DNA of 64,000 bases, taken from Bdellovibrionales bacterium GWA1_52_35 (GTDB taxonomy: Bacteria > Bdellovibrionota > UBA1018). The stretch spans positions 1-64,000 of the forward strand of contig MEPO01000009.1 in assembly GCA_001769805.1 (NCBI GenBank), given 5' to 3'. The translations under genes were made by a program, and so were the position numbers. Positions 16,554-26,286 of this stretch are shown one piece after another (the stretch's first letter is position 1; each line of letters opens with the position of its first letter). The notes under the pieces are model-generated. The model searched no databases. It was not told the origin of the DNA and saw only the letters and a program-made list of their open reading frames with translations.

Positions 16554-17261
16554 TTAATTATTATGATTGGAATTATCCAGAACAGTTCTCAGCAGCGGAT
16601 CCCGATATTGGGATTCGGGCGTAATGATCCGCTGCTCTCGCGGGATTGTCCCGCCATAGTAGAAAGTCCAGAAGGCGATGTCTTCCTGATAGGTGGGGGA
16701 GGACTTCATCCGGTCCATGATGATCCCCAAAGTCTCAATCTGGCCAACTTCAATTCCCAGTGCCGCTTTGTAGATCTGATAAACGAATTTTGAGCAGTAT
16801 TGTTTGTCGTTGTCGAAGTTGAACTTCAGGTCATAGCTGATCCCGAGGCGGTTCATCGCTTCACGCTTGAGCGCAGCGATGTCATTGGATCCGGCGGGAT
16901 CGCTATCAAGCCCGGGGTGTCTGCGGACCGCAATTTTTGCGGGGTTCGTGCGATCGACAAATTTGCAAAGCGAGCCGATCTGGGAAACAGGAAGCTTGCT
17001 TTCGGCGACGATCCATTCTCCCGAGGAGTTCTGACCGAGGACCATGCCGACGTGATTGGTCCAGCCCGCCGTCGCGCGTGCGATTCGCTTGAGAATCGAA
17101 TTGTCGATTTCGATGAAAAGCAGGTCACCGGCTCGTACAACTGCTGCGACGGACTGGCAGAGGGGGGAGCGGGATTCGGCTTGAGCGCTCGAAAGGGCAG
17201 GTGTTGTCCAGCCCAGCAGGCAGAAAGATAAAACCAATTTTAATCTCAGCTGCGTCTTCAT
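16554..17261 (-). CDS. Exported YiiX-like NlpC/P60-family hydrolase
   Basis: Starting at the ATG at 17261 gives 235 residues with a signal peptide (MKTQLRLKLVLSFCLLGW..., about 1-28). The permuted NlpC/P60 papain-like fold is seen as GDLLFIEID, then GWTNHVGMVL with the catalytic-type His, then QYCSKFVYQIY with the Cys nucleophile. YiiX/YebB-like proteins are predicted amidases or peptidases acting on peptidoglycan or lipids in the periplasm; the substrate is not known. The upstream extension uses a TTG and has no signal peptide, so I rejected it. Confidence 0.83.
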   Translation of the reverse strand: MKTQLRLKLVLSFCLLGWTTPALSSAQAESRSPLCQSVAAVVRAGDLLFIEIDNSILKRIARATAGWTNHVGMVLGQNSSGEWIVAESKLPVSQIGSLCKFVDRTNPAKIAVRRHPGLDSDPAGSNDIAALKREAMNRLGISYDLKFNFDNDKQYCSKFVYQIYKAALGIEVGQIETLGIIMDRMKSSPTYQEDIAFWTFYYGGTIPREQRIITPESQYRDPLLRTVLDNSNHNN

Positions 17262-17348
17262 GAGGATAATCGTGCCCGAAGGTCTGATGATCAATCAAGC
17301 TGAAATATGAGTAATTCACGGCAAAATTGCTTGTAAATGCTGCGTAAT

Positions 17349-17483
17349 TTATTGCACAACGCTTGAGTCGGTGTGAAAAAATTTGCGCAGTGTCCAGAGC
17401 GCGAAGGCGGCGTACAAGCAGATCCATGATAACCGCGTCAAGAGGTCGTGAAATTTCAGCAGAAATTCGGGAAGTTCCTGAAT
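17349..17483 (-). pseudogene. Membrane-like frame without a standard start
   Basis: The gap 17262-17587 holds little except this minus-strand frame of 44 codons ending in TAA: residues read as an amphipathic start (QELPEFLLKFHDLLTRL) then a membrane helix (SWICLYAAFALW) and a charged tail. The frame stays open upstream to about 17565 but has no ATG, GTG or TTG before the protein-like part; ATT is the only near-start. It could be a remnant, or a small membrane protein with a rare start. Confidence 0.25.
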
Positions 17484-17587
17484 GAAAAAGGAATGAAGTA
17501 GCGCTGGTTTTTTCGGGGAAGGCCGTGTAGAAATCCTGAGCTTTGCAAATGAAGTTAACGCGGTGAATTAATCGCCAGGAGTTCAGA

Positions 17588-17911
17588 ATGAAAAAAGCAG
17601 TTCTTTTTAAATCCCTTGCTGTTTTTATATTGGTGCTCGCCTCTGCGCAGAGTGCCTTGGCCTTTCCTATCCGGGTCACAGTCAGTGGCAGTTCCCAGCA
17701 GGTAGTCGCGCAGGCTTGTAACTATTATTACAATGGCCCTCTTTATTGCAGAGTTACCGCATATGGAATGCTTCCGAACGGGTTCTGGATCAATTCCTTC
17801 ACGAATCACTATTTGGCACCCGGTGTCTGCCAGACTGCATATGTTTACGCAAACTATCCCTACTATTTTGTGGATGGTCGCGGGACAGCGGACTGTAACT
17901 ACGCTTACTGA
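17588..17911 (+). CDS. Small exported Tyr/Cys-rich protein
   Basis: A 107-residue product with a classical signal peptide (MKKAVLFKSLAVFILVLASAQSALA) and a mature part rich in Tyr, Asn and Gly with four Cys, probably two disulfides. CAGGAG stands before the ATG, so translation is likely. No family recognised. Its last 113 bases lie antisense to the 3' end of polX. Confidence 0.68.
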   Translation: MKKAVLFKSLAVFILVLASAQSALAFPIRVTVSGSSQQVVAQACNYYYNGPLYCRVTAYGMLPNGFWINSFTNHYLAPGVCQTAYVYANYPYYFVDGRGTADCNYAY

Positions 17912-19661
17912 AGAGAAGGCGCTGGAGTTCAGGCCAGCTCCGGGTATTCAGGATATTTTCTGGCTCCAGCCAGCCGCGCCTTGCCTGGGTCACGCCATAG
18001 CGCATGAATTCCAATTCACTGACGTGATGAGCATCGGTTGAGATCGCTACTTTGACTCCGAGTTCTTTTGCGAGGCGGCAGTGATGCTCGTTCAGATCCA
18101 GGCGGTCAGGTTGTGAATTGAGTTCAAAAAAGCAGTGACGCTCCCGTGCTGCCAACATAAGTCGTTCCATGTCGATTTCGTAAGGTGGCCGGCGGCCGAT
18201 CAGGCGCCCCGTCGCATGGGCGAGGATGTTGAAATAGGGGTTATCCATGGCACGGATGATCCGTTCCGTTTGCTTCTCCCGGGATAGATTGAATTTGTAG
18301 TGAACGGAGCAGACGGTGATATCCAGTTCCCTCAGAATTTCGTCGGGCAGATCGAGGGATCCATTCTCAAGAATATCAACCTCACTGGATTTCAGGACTC
18401 GAAGGTCTCCCAGTTTTTCATTGATCTGATCAATTTTGCGGATTTGCTCCAGAAGCCGACCGGGATCCAGGCCTTTGGCAACGGTAAGATGCCGGGTATG
18501 GTCCGTAATGGAAAGGTATTGATAACCTTTCCGCAAAGCGGCCTCGGCGAGTTCTTCGATCGTGGCCCTTCCGTCCGTCGCGAGTGTGTGCGCGTGCAGG
18601 TCCCCTCGAATATCCTGCAGTGTAACGAGTGAGGGAAGGTGATCTTCGAAGGCTGCTTCAATTTCACCTTTTTGCTCCCGCAGTTCGGGTTCGATATAAG
18701 GAAGTCCGACGGCGCGGTACACTTGTTCTTCCGTGCTCCCCGCAATTCTGCGGGACCCGCGGTAGACGCCGTATTCATTGATTTTGAGACCCTTCTTTAC
18801 CCCCAAGGCTCTGACGGCGATATTGTGGGATTTGGATCCTGTGAAGTAGTGAAGGGCGGCTCCGTAGCTTTCTTCTGGTATGACACGCAAGTCGACCTGA
18901 ATCCCTGACCGCAACCAGACGGATGTTTTGGTACGACCCCGCGCCAGCACGGAGGCGACCTCTTCGTATTGAATGAAACGCTCCATGATTGAATCAGCAG
19001 CACTGAGCGGGGAATCGCAGGTGGCCAGTAGATCCAGGTCTCCCACGGTTTCCTGCCCACGCCGGTAGCTTCCAGCGACGATCAAACGCTTGACATCCAG
19101 AACGTTTTCCAACCAATGCAGGAGCGGATGAATAATCTGTTCGGCGGTTTGACGGGGCATTCGCCTTTTCTCCGGTGCTTCTCCGGAACCGGGCAGCTCG
19201 ACTTGGGGTTTTCTTAGTTCCCTTAGGATGACCCGTTCAATCTTGGGACCCAGTCCTGGCAGCTCACGAATTTTTCCCTCTTGGGCGGCGCGCTTGAGGT
19301 CCCGGAGATTTTCAATACGGAGGCAGTCCCGCAGCAGGAGAACTCTCTTGGGGCCCAAACCCGGAATTTTCAGAAGGGTCGAAAGCTGCCCGGGAATTCT
19401 CTTCTCAATTTCCTGAAGCAGTGAGCAATTTCCGGTGGTGGCGATCTCGGTTACTTTGCCGCTCAGATCCTTGCCCAGTCCCGCGATCTTCGGGAGCTCG
19501 TCGCCTCGGGCGATTATCTCTGCGAGGCTTCTTGGCCATTGACTGACTATCTGGGCGGCGTTCCGATAGGCTCGGACGCGAAACTGGTTTGCGCCTTCGA
19601 TCTCCAGAAGATCCGCAAGCTGGCTGAAAATTTGACCTATGTAGGAATTAGGAACCGGCAT
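17799..19661 (-). CDS. polX: DNA polymerase/3'-5' exonuclease PolX
   Basis: A 620-residue PolX. The N-terminal part has an 8-kDa-type domain and helix-hairpin-helix motifs (KIAGLGKDLSGK, KIPGLGPKR, ELPGLGPKI). The polymerase palm carries GSYRRGQETVGD208-L-D210 and D257 in QVDLRV, the three metal-binding Asp. The PHP domain follows from about 350 (GDLHAHTLATDG, SITDHTRHL, ISTDAHH). PolX fills gaps in base-excision repair; the PHP part supplies exonuclease activity. The core normally ends near the LQRLLFSKR segment. Here the frame runs on for about 40 basic residues, antisense to the small exported gene. It is the last gene of a likely three-gene unit. Confidence 0.93.
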   Translation of the reverse strand: MPVPNSYIGQIFSQLADLLEIEGANQFRVRAYRNAAQIVSQWPRSLAEIIARGDELPKIAGLGKDLSGKVTEIATTGNCSLLQEIEKRIPGQLSTLLKIPGLGPKRVLLLRDCLRIENLRDLKRAAQEGKIRELPGLGPKIERVILRELRKPQVELPGSGEAPEKRRMPRQTAEQIIHPLLHWLENVLDVKRLIVAGSYRRGQETVGDLDLLATCDSPLSAADSIMERFIQYEEVASVLARGRTKTSVWLRSGIQVDLRVIPEESYGAALHYFTGSKSHNIAVRALGVKKGLKINEYGVYRGSRRIAGSTEEQVYRAVGLPYIEPELREQKGEIEAAFEDHLPSLVTLQDIRGDLHAHTLATDGRATIEELAEAALRKGYQYLSITDHTRHLTVAKGLDPGRLLEQIRKIDQINEKLGDLRVLKSSEVDILENGSLDLPDEILRELDITVCSVHYKFNLSREKQTERIIRAMDNPYFNILAHATGRLIGRRPPYEIDMERLMLAARERHCFFELNSQPDRLDLNEHHCRLAKELGVKVAISTDAHHVSELEFMRYGVTQARRGWLEPENILNTRSWPELQRLLFSKRSYSPLSRDHPQNSRDSLRKHMQSGRHRVPNSDS

Positions 19662-19670
19662 GACTCCTGT

Positions 19671-19865
19671 TCAGGCGGCCTGCTCATAGGCCAGGGTGGC
19701 GCGAAGACGGGAATGAATCCCCTCCAACAGGTCAACATCCTTTTTGAGACTATGTTGATACTCTCGGCTGTCAGTTCTGGCCAATTCCAAACGCTTCTCC
19801 TCCAGTCTGAGCTGAAGTTCAGAAATAAGGAGACTTGCCTCGGTTTCAGAAAGTTCGAATGTCAT
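19671..19865 (-). CDS. Small helical protein upstream of polX
   Basis: Starting at MTFELSETEASLL gives 64 residues, largely helical with heptad-like leucines (LISELQLRLEEKRLEL) and a basic, acidic mix. No membrane or signal segment. The stop lies nine bases before the polX start, so the two are co-transcribed. The frame extends upstream to 19934, but the helical part begins here. No known function. Confidence 0.6.
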   Translation of the reverse strand: MTFELSETEASLLISELQLRLEEKRLELARTDSREYQHSLKKDVDLLEGIHSRLRATLAYEQAA

Positions 19866-19970
19866 GGTCACTGGAACGTTGCATTGAGTATGCCGCATTG
19901 CAGGCGGCTGGATGCCCAAGGTTCTGCAGCACAAAACCCTGGGCCAGCGCCATTGGATCAGCGGATGAGC

Positions 19971-20306
19971 TTAAGCAGCACGACGAACGCGCGTTGTGCG
20001 TGCAGCCGGTGTCGACCGGGTACGGCGCGCGGAAGTGCTGCGGGTGGTTCGAGGTACCGCTCGTTTTGCAGCGGGTTGTCGGGTGGTTGTTCTGGTCCGG
20101 CTGCGGGCATTGGATCTGGATTCGGGGGCGACCACACTGCGGGCTTTTTCAATTCCCATGGTCAGCAGATCCTTTGCGGATCGGGACTTGCTCCGGGATT
20201 TGTTTTGGGACTTGTTCTGGGGCTTGCTTGATTTCCCAGTGACCTCTCCAAGATACTTGCTGACCGGATTGGAACTGGAACGTCGAGTATTCTGTTTCTT
20301 AGGCAT
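19971..20306 (-). CDS. Arg/Ser/Thr-rich basic protein, histone H1-like tail
   Basis: A 111-residue protein. The first 50 residues contain NPVSKYLGEV and a Lys/Ser/Asn/Gln tract, the middle AKDLLTMGIEKARSVV could form a helix, and the last 50 residues are almost all Arg, Thr, Ser, Ala and Pro. The composition resembles the disordered tails of bacterial H1-like proteins that bind DNA or RNA. CTAGGAGAG precedes the ATG. It lies upstream of the polX pair on the same strand. Confidence 0.6.
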   Translation of the reverse strand: MPKKQNTRRSSSNPVSKYLGEVTGKSSKPQNKSQNKSRSKSRSAKDLLTMGIEKARSVVAPESRSNARSRTRTTTRQPAAKRAVPRTTRSTSARRTRSTPAARTTRVRRAA

Positions 20307-20435
20307 GGGCTCTCCTAGCTAGGTACCGGGCTCGGGCACCGGGGTTTATAATTCCTCGCAGCAGCCTCTTGCATGAGCGGGGCCAAGGCAGTTCGTAATC
20401 TGAATTTATATCTGCATCTGTGTTATCGTGGGTCC

Positions 20436-22994
20436 ATGCCTCAGAATTGGCCTCTCTTCAGCAGATTAAAAGAAATGCAGATGAAAGCGGAAGTCTCTCC
20501 GAGTGAGACTCTGGATCTGTTCCTGGAATTTGTCCGTGAAAGAAAACTCATCCTTTACCCGGCGCAGGAAGAGGCGCTTCTGGAACTTTATGACGGAAAG
20601 AACGTCATCCTCAATACACCTACCGGCTCCGGTAAATCGCTCGTTGCCGCGGGGCTGCATCTCCTTTCCCTGGCTCAAGGCCGAAGATCTTTTTACACCT
20701 GTCCGATTAAGGCCTTGGTGAATGAAAAATTTTTGTCTCTTTGCCGGGACTTCGGTCCTGAACAGGTCGGAATGATCACCGGTGATGCCACGGTGAATCC
20801 GGGGGCTCCCATTCTTTGCTGTACGGCCGAAATTCTTGCGAATGATGCCTTGCGCCTGGGCAGCAGGGCTCGAGTCGACGATGTGATCATGGATGAGTTT
20901 CATTATTATGCAGACCGTGAAAGAGGCGTGGCCTGGCAGGTTCCTCTGCTTACGCTGCCGCAGACCCGTTTTCTATTGATGTCGGCCACACTCGGTGACA
21001 CCGCTTTTTTTGAAAAAGCACTGACCGGTCTGAATGGTCGTGAGACGGCGCATGTTTTTTCAAATGAGCGGCCGGTCCCGCTTGATTTTGAGTACAGTGA
21101 AGTTCCGGTTCATGAAAGGGTTTCCAAGCTGATCCATGCCGGGAAGGCTCCCATTTATCTGGTGAGTTTCACCCAAAAAGAGTGTGCGGAAGAAGCTCAG
21201 AACTTCATGAGCCTGGATATCTGTACGAAAGACGAAAAACGGCAAATCGCGTTGGAATTGGAAGGGTTCAAGTTTTCCAGCCCCTACGGCAAGGAAGTTC
21301 AGAAGTTCCTTCGGCATGGTCTGGGCTTGCACCATGCGGGCTTGCTGCCGAAATACCGGATTCTGATCGAGCGTCTGGCTCAGCGCGGCCTGCTTAAAAT
21401 CATATTCGGGACGGATACGCTGGGTGTCGGGGTAAATGTTCCGATCCGGACGGTCTTGTTCACAAAACTCTGCAAGTTTGATGGTGAGAAGACGACGATC
21501 CTTTCGATTCGCGATTTCAAACAGATCGCCGGGCGTGCAGGACGCAAGGGTTTTGATGATCGGGGAACGGTTGTCGTACAGGCCCCCGAGCACGTGATTG
21601 AAAATATACGCCTGGAGCAGAAAGCCGAGGGTGATCCCAAGAAAACAAAAAAGCTGGTGAAACGCAAGCCCCCGGAAAAAGGTTATGTTCCCTGGAACCG
21701 TGAAACTTTCGAAAAACTCGTCAATGGCCAGCCTGAGCAGCTGGTTTCACGATTCAAAGTTTCTCATGCCATGCTGCTCCAGGTTCTTGATCGACAGGAC
21801 GAGGATGGTTGCCGGGCCATGCAGCGGATGATCAGAAAGTCCCATGAAGCGGAAAAGGCCAGAAAACAGCATGGAAAGATCGCCTTCCAACTCTTCCGGT
21901 CACTTGTGGATCGCAAGCTGATTGAGCTCAATCCCTTGCGCGTGAACATGCATCTTCAGGAAGATTTCTCTCTGAATCAAACTCTTTCACTTTATCTGAT
22001 TGATACTTTGAAGTTGCTGGAACCCGCCAGTGAGAACTATGCGCTGGATGCGTTGACGCTGGTGGAAGCCATTCTGGAAAACCCGGACTTGATCCTGCGT
22101 CGACAACTGGATCGTCTGAAAGGCGAACGGATCCAGGAGCTCAAGATGGCCGGTATGGAATATGACCAGCGCATGGAAGAGCTTGAGAAGCTGGAATATC
22201 CCAAGCCCAACCGGGAATTCATTTACGACACCTTTAATGAGTTTTCAGGCAAACACCCGTGGGTGGGCCAGGAAAATATTCGACCCAAGTCCATAGCGCG
22301 TGAAATGTACGAGAATTATCATTCCTTTGCCGACTATATCCGGGAGTACGATCTTCATCGCGGCGAAGGCTTGTTGCTGCGGTATCTCATGGATGTTTAC
22401 AAGACCTTGATCCAGACTGTTCCGGCTTATGCCAAGAATGAAGAGCTGGAGTTGATGGAAATTTACTTCGGAACTATGGTCCGGCAGGTCGATTCGAGTC
22501 TGTTTGAGGAATGGGAGAGAATCAGGACAGGGGCGGCAGCCAGTCCGCGCACGGGCGCAGCGGCGGAAGAAACAACGCCCGAGAAGGTCAGTCCTTTCGA
22601 GGCTCCCTTGAAACAGCAGCGCGCCTTGCAAATTATTCTGCGAAATGAGGTCTTCCGCCTCGTCCGTGCGCTGGCTTGTGGAGATTTTGCGGCAGTACTC
22701 GAACAGGTGGAGCCAGCTTCCGAGTGGAATCCGGATATGCTGAAAAAACTCGGTGAGGAATATACAAACTCGGGCCATCAACGCATCTGTACGGATACGA
22801 AAGCGCGTGCACCCAAAAACCTGAGTATTGGAATAGAGGCCCTGAAGGCGGGTGAAAAGCGCCTGAAACTTCAGCAAGTCCTCGTTGATCCCGAAGAACA
22901 CAATGACTGGCTTATTGAACTTGAGCTTGATTTCGAAGCTTCTGCCCGAGAAAACCGAGCAGTATTGCATTTGATCAAAATCGGACCTGTTTAA
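20436..22994 (+). CDS. Ski2-like superfamily 2 helicase with DUF3516
   Basis: An 852-residue SF2 helicase starting [10 protein letters not shown]. Walker A TPTGSGKS (61-68), motif II D153-E-F-H, motif III SAT (183-185), then the second RecA domain with [10 protein letters not shown] and motif [17 protein letters not shown]. The remaining about 450 residues match the DUF3516-type C-terminal extension seen in Myxococcota, Bdellovibrionota and Actinobacteria. Ski2-like proteins unwind RNA or DNA; substrate here unknown. An in-frame ATG lies further up at 20373, but this start matches where homology-like sequence begins. It converges on gap. Confidence 0.9.
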   Translation: MPQNWPLFSRLKEMQMKAEVSPSETLDLFLEFVRERKLILYPAQEEALLELYDGKNVILNTPTGSGKSLVAAGLHLLSLAQGRRSFYTCPIKALVNEKFLSLCRDFGPEQVGMITGDATVNPGAPILCCTAEILANDALRLGSRARVDDVIMDEFHYYADRERGVAWQVPLLTLPQTRFLLMSATLGDTAFFEKALTGLNGRETAHVFSNERPVPLDFEYSEVPVHERVSKLIHAGKAPIYLVSFTQKECAEEAQNFMSLDICTKDEKRQIALELEGFKFSSPYGKEVQKFLRHGLGLHHAGLLPKYRILIERLAQRGLLKIIFGTDTLGVGVNVPIRTVLFTKLCKFDGEKTTILSIRDFKQIAGRAGRKGFDDRGTVVVQAPEHVIENIRLEQKAEGDPKKTKKLVKRKPPEKGYVPWNRETFEKLVNGQPEQLVSRFKVSHAMLLQVLDRQDEDGCRAMQRMIRKSHEAEKARKQHGKIAFQLFRSLVDRKLIELNPLRVNMHLQEDFSLNQTLSLYLIDTLKLLEPASENYALDALTLVEAILENPDLILRRQLDRLKGERIQELKMAGMEYDQRMEELEKLEYPKPNREFIYDTFNEFSGKHPWVGQENIRPKSIAREMYENYHSFADYIREYDLHRGEGLLLRYLMDVYKTLIQTVPAYAKNEELELMEIYFGTMVRQVDSSLFEEWERIRTGAAASPRTGAAAEETTPEKVSPFEAPLKQQRALQIILRNEVFRLVRALACGDFAAVLEQVEPASEWNPDMLKKLGEEYTNSGHQRICTDTKARAPKNLSIGIEALKAGEKRLKLQQVLVDPEEHNDWLIELELDFEASARENRAVLHLIKIGPV

Positions 22995-23028
22995 AAAAAA
23001 ACCCGGCAGACGCAAGCGTGTGCCGGGT
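22993..23028 (-). terminator. Rho-independent terminator of gap
   Basis: On the minus strand ACCCGGCA pairs with TGCCGGGT, with an inner ACGC/GCGT extension, followed by a long T run (A run at 22993-23001 on the plus strand). It follows the gap stop codon by 24 bases. Confidence 0.9.
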
Positions 23029-23052
23029 TGAGTGATCTGTTCTAAGCTTCGC

Positions 23053-24177
<1,125 letters not shown>

Positions 24178-24264
24178 TCAATGAATTTCTCGCGGCATCT
24201 TGTATAAATACCAAAGGATGTTGCGCGTAAAGTCAGCTTTCCGCGTCAAAACTGTCGAAGAACG

Positions 24265-25689
24265 TCAAGGCTTTGTGGTGACCTTGGTTTTGGGTTTCGG
24301 CTTGGAAGGAGTTTTCGGAGTTTTGGCTGCGGGCTTCGTTTGAAACAGGCTGCCGGTCAGATCTTTGATTTGTCTGCCAGCCTTGATCGCACGTTTCTCA
24401 ATGCTTTTTGGGAGGTCCAGACCGACTTGGATCGGATCGATTTCGGGTTCCATCGGGTTCCAGATTTTGATCAGAGGACGCGCAAGGCCTTCATCCGAAA
24501 GCTTTGTCGCGCTCGGGAAAATGCCTCCGCGCGGCGGTTGCCAGGGGACCGGGACAAGCTCAAGCTTTTGCAGGAAACGAATGAGATCCAGGCCGGCAGT
24601 GACCAGGAAATTGCGGTATTGCCAGGCAAAATCCGCACCGGTTCCAATGGTGAAAATCCATGGATGAGTTTCAACTCCCATTGTCAAATGGAGGCGATTG
24701 GGAGTGTCCTGGATGCGCGAGACTTCATAGTAACTTCCTGCAAATGCAGTTGCACGGAAGTCTTTGAATTCAAGAAAATCGTAGGCTGCTCCGAGTCGGG
24801 GCTGCAGGGTGGTGGCCCCGCCGACCGTGCGCACCTGATTGGACAGAAAGCCGGCTTCCGGTGTGGGGCCGATCACAAAAAGGGAAAAATCCGTCCGGAA
24901 GAAGCGATTGGGAATCCAGCCGAGCCCCAGTCCCAGGCGTCCCGGTGTGATGAAAGGCTGGAAGTAGTCAGCCAGACCCGGGGTCTTTGCTCCGATGGTT
25001 CCGTCGTACCTGACTGGAAACCGGTAACTCAATCCCAGAAGAAGGCGATTTGAAAATTGGTACATTGCACCCAGCGATGGTGCGAAAGACCAGGCATTGT
25101 TCTGCCAGATAAAGAGATCGTCTTCGGGTGAAAATTTTGCAGTTGCCCGGCCAAACCCGAGGCTTACTCCCACCGCGAGACGGTTTTCCATGAAGACACG
25201 CGCCAGGGCTGCCCGATATTCCTGAATTTCGAGTTCCATGAGAACCGTTGTGCCTGTTTGTGTTTTGTAGAATTGTCCTTCAGAGAACGGCGTGCTGTAG
25301 CCGAGACTGAAACCCCAGGGGTACGGACTCAAGGCAACCCCGAAGTTATTTGACTGGGTGGGGTTTCCCCATTCCTGGACGTACGAGTCACGAACCCAGT
25401 TCGTGGTCAGATTGAAATCACCCGTATTCATGGTCATCGCAAGCCCGGCCGGATTATCGCTGGCCGCAATGAAGGTATCTCCGAGACCAATTGTGGCGCC
25501 TGCCATGCCAACCGTACGGATATCTCCCCGAACCGTGCTGCTCACTCCGCTGAACGGCCGGGTACGGATGGAGTCGGGAATGGTTGGAATATCGCCCGCC
25601 TGGGCAAAGGCAGGCCAGAGGCCGAGCCAGAAGCCGGACAAGAAGCTGAGCTTCCGAAAAGTTTTCTTGAAGAACGTCGAAATTGCCAT
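24265..25689 (-). CDS. FadL/OmpP1-like outer membrane protein
   Basis: A 474-residue exported protein: signal peptide (about 1-31, ending AQA), then a stretch GMAGATIGLGDTFIAASDNPAGLA that is typical of FadL/TodX/OmpP1-like barrels, followed by alternating beta-strand sequence to about 390. FadL-type proteins carry hydrophobic compounds across the outer membrane. The last 25 residues are a Lys/Pro/Thr tail (KPAAKTPKTPSKPKP...), unusual for a barrel, and may sit in the periplasm. The specific substrate is not readable. Confidence 0.78.
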   Translation of the reverse strand: MAISTFFKKTFRKLSFLSGFWLGLWPAFAQAGDIPTIPDSIRTRPFSGVSSTVRGDIRTVGMAGATIGLGDTFIAASDNPAGLAMTMNTGDFNLTTNWVRDSYVQEWGNPTQSNNFGVALSPYPWGFSLGYSTPFSEGQFYKTQTGTTVLMELEIQEYRAALARVFMENRLAVGVSLGFGRATAKFSPEDDLFIWQNNAWSFAPSLGAMYQFSNRLLLGLSYRFPVRYDGTIGAKTPGLADYFQPFITPGRLGLGLGWIPNRFFRTDFSLFVIGPTPEAGFLSNQVRTVGGATTLQPRLGAAYDFLEFKDFRATAFAGSYYEVSRIQDTPNRLHLTMGVETHPWIFTIGTGADFAWQYRNFLVTAGLDLIRFLQKLELVPVPWQPPRGGIFPSATKLSDEGLARPLIKIWNPMEPEIDPIQVGLDLPKSIEKRAIKAGRQIKDLTGSLFQTKPAAKTPKTPSKPKPKTKVTTKP

Positions 25690-25723
25690 TCCCTGAATAG
25701 TTCCAAACCGTTATTATTTTATC

Positions 25724-25993
25724 ATGGAAAAGATCAACAATACGAAAATCCAGGGAAAATTCCAAAAACTTTCAGAAAATAATTGGTCCCTGTTGGTCGG
25801 CTTTCTTCTGGTCGGTCCGTTCGTTTTGCCTTTGGTATGGATGAATTCCCGGTTTTCCAAAAATGTTAAATGGATCGCCTCGGTTGTGATCCTGGTGGTT
25901 TCTTTCTTTCTCCTTAGGGTTTTCTCTGAAACTGTGCAGCAAAGCTATCGGCAATATGAAGAAATCCAGCAACTCTACAAGCAATACGAATAA
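25724..25993 (+). CDS. Small two-helix membrane protein
   Basis: An 89-residue protein with two predicted membrane helices (about 21-40 and 46-66) and a charged Gln/Tyr/Glu C-terminal helix (RQYEEIQQLYKQYE). No SD-like sequence before the ATG. It is divergent from the FadL-like gene, 34 bases away. No family recognised. Confidence 0.6.
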   Translation: MEKINNTKIQGKFQKLSENNWSLLVGFLLVGPFVLPLVWMNSRFSKNVKWIASVVILVVSFFLLRVFSETVQQSYRQYEEIQQLYKQYE

Positions 25994-26058
25994 TTCGTCT
26001 GATGTTTGCAATAGCCAGAAGCTCCGAATCGACTTCTTAAAAGTTGCAGGAGAAAGCA

Positions 26059-26280
26059 ATGGCCCATCGCGTGAATGTCACTCCCGTTCAGGAAAATATT
26101 TCAATCAGCGAAGATGAAAAAAAGGAAATGGTCAGGGATCCGGTTTGCGGGATGACGATCCCCCGCCATGATGCGAAGTACATGTTATTCAGGGGGGATG
26201 AGACCTGGTACTTCTGCAGCAAGGAATGCCAGGAAAAATTCATTCACCCGGTCAAAACGTCGCAGAAGAAGGTCGCCTGA
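26059..26280 (+). CDS. YHS-domain protein
   Basis: A 73-residue protein from the ATG at 26059 (GCAGGAG upstream). It holds one YHS domain: DPVCGMTIPRHDAKYMLFRG then WYFCSKECQEKF. YHS domains bind metals through Cys and occur in copper or heavy-metal ATPases and as small free-standing proteins. As a stand-alone it may be a metal carrier or sensor. Confidence 0.82.
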   Translation: MAHRVNVTPVQENISISEDEKKEMVRDPVCGMTIPRHDAKYMLFRGDETWYFCSKECQEKFIHPVKTSQKKVA

Positions 26281-26286
26281 AATACC

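Noticed and set aside
17125-17679. 184-codon minus-strand frame overlapping two genes
   Set aside because: It overlaps the start of the YiiX-like gene and the whole signal peptide of the exported gene, and its sequence has no protein-like features.
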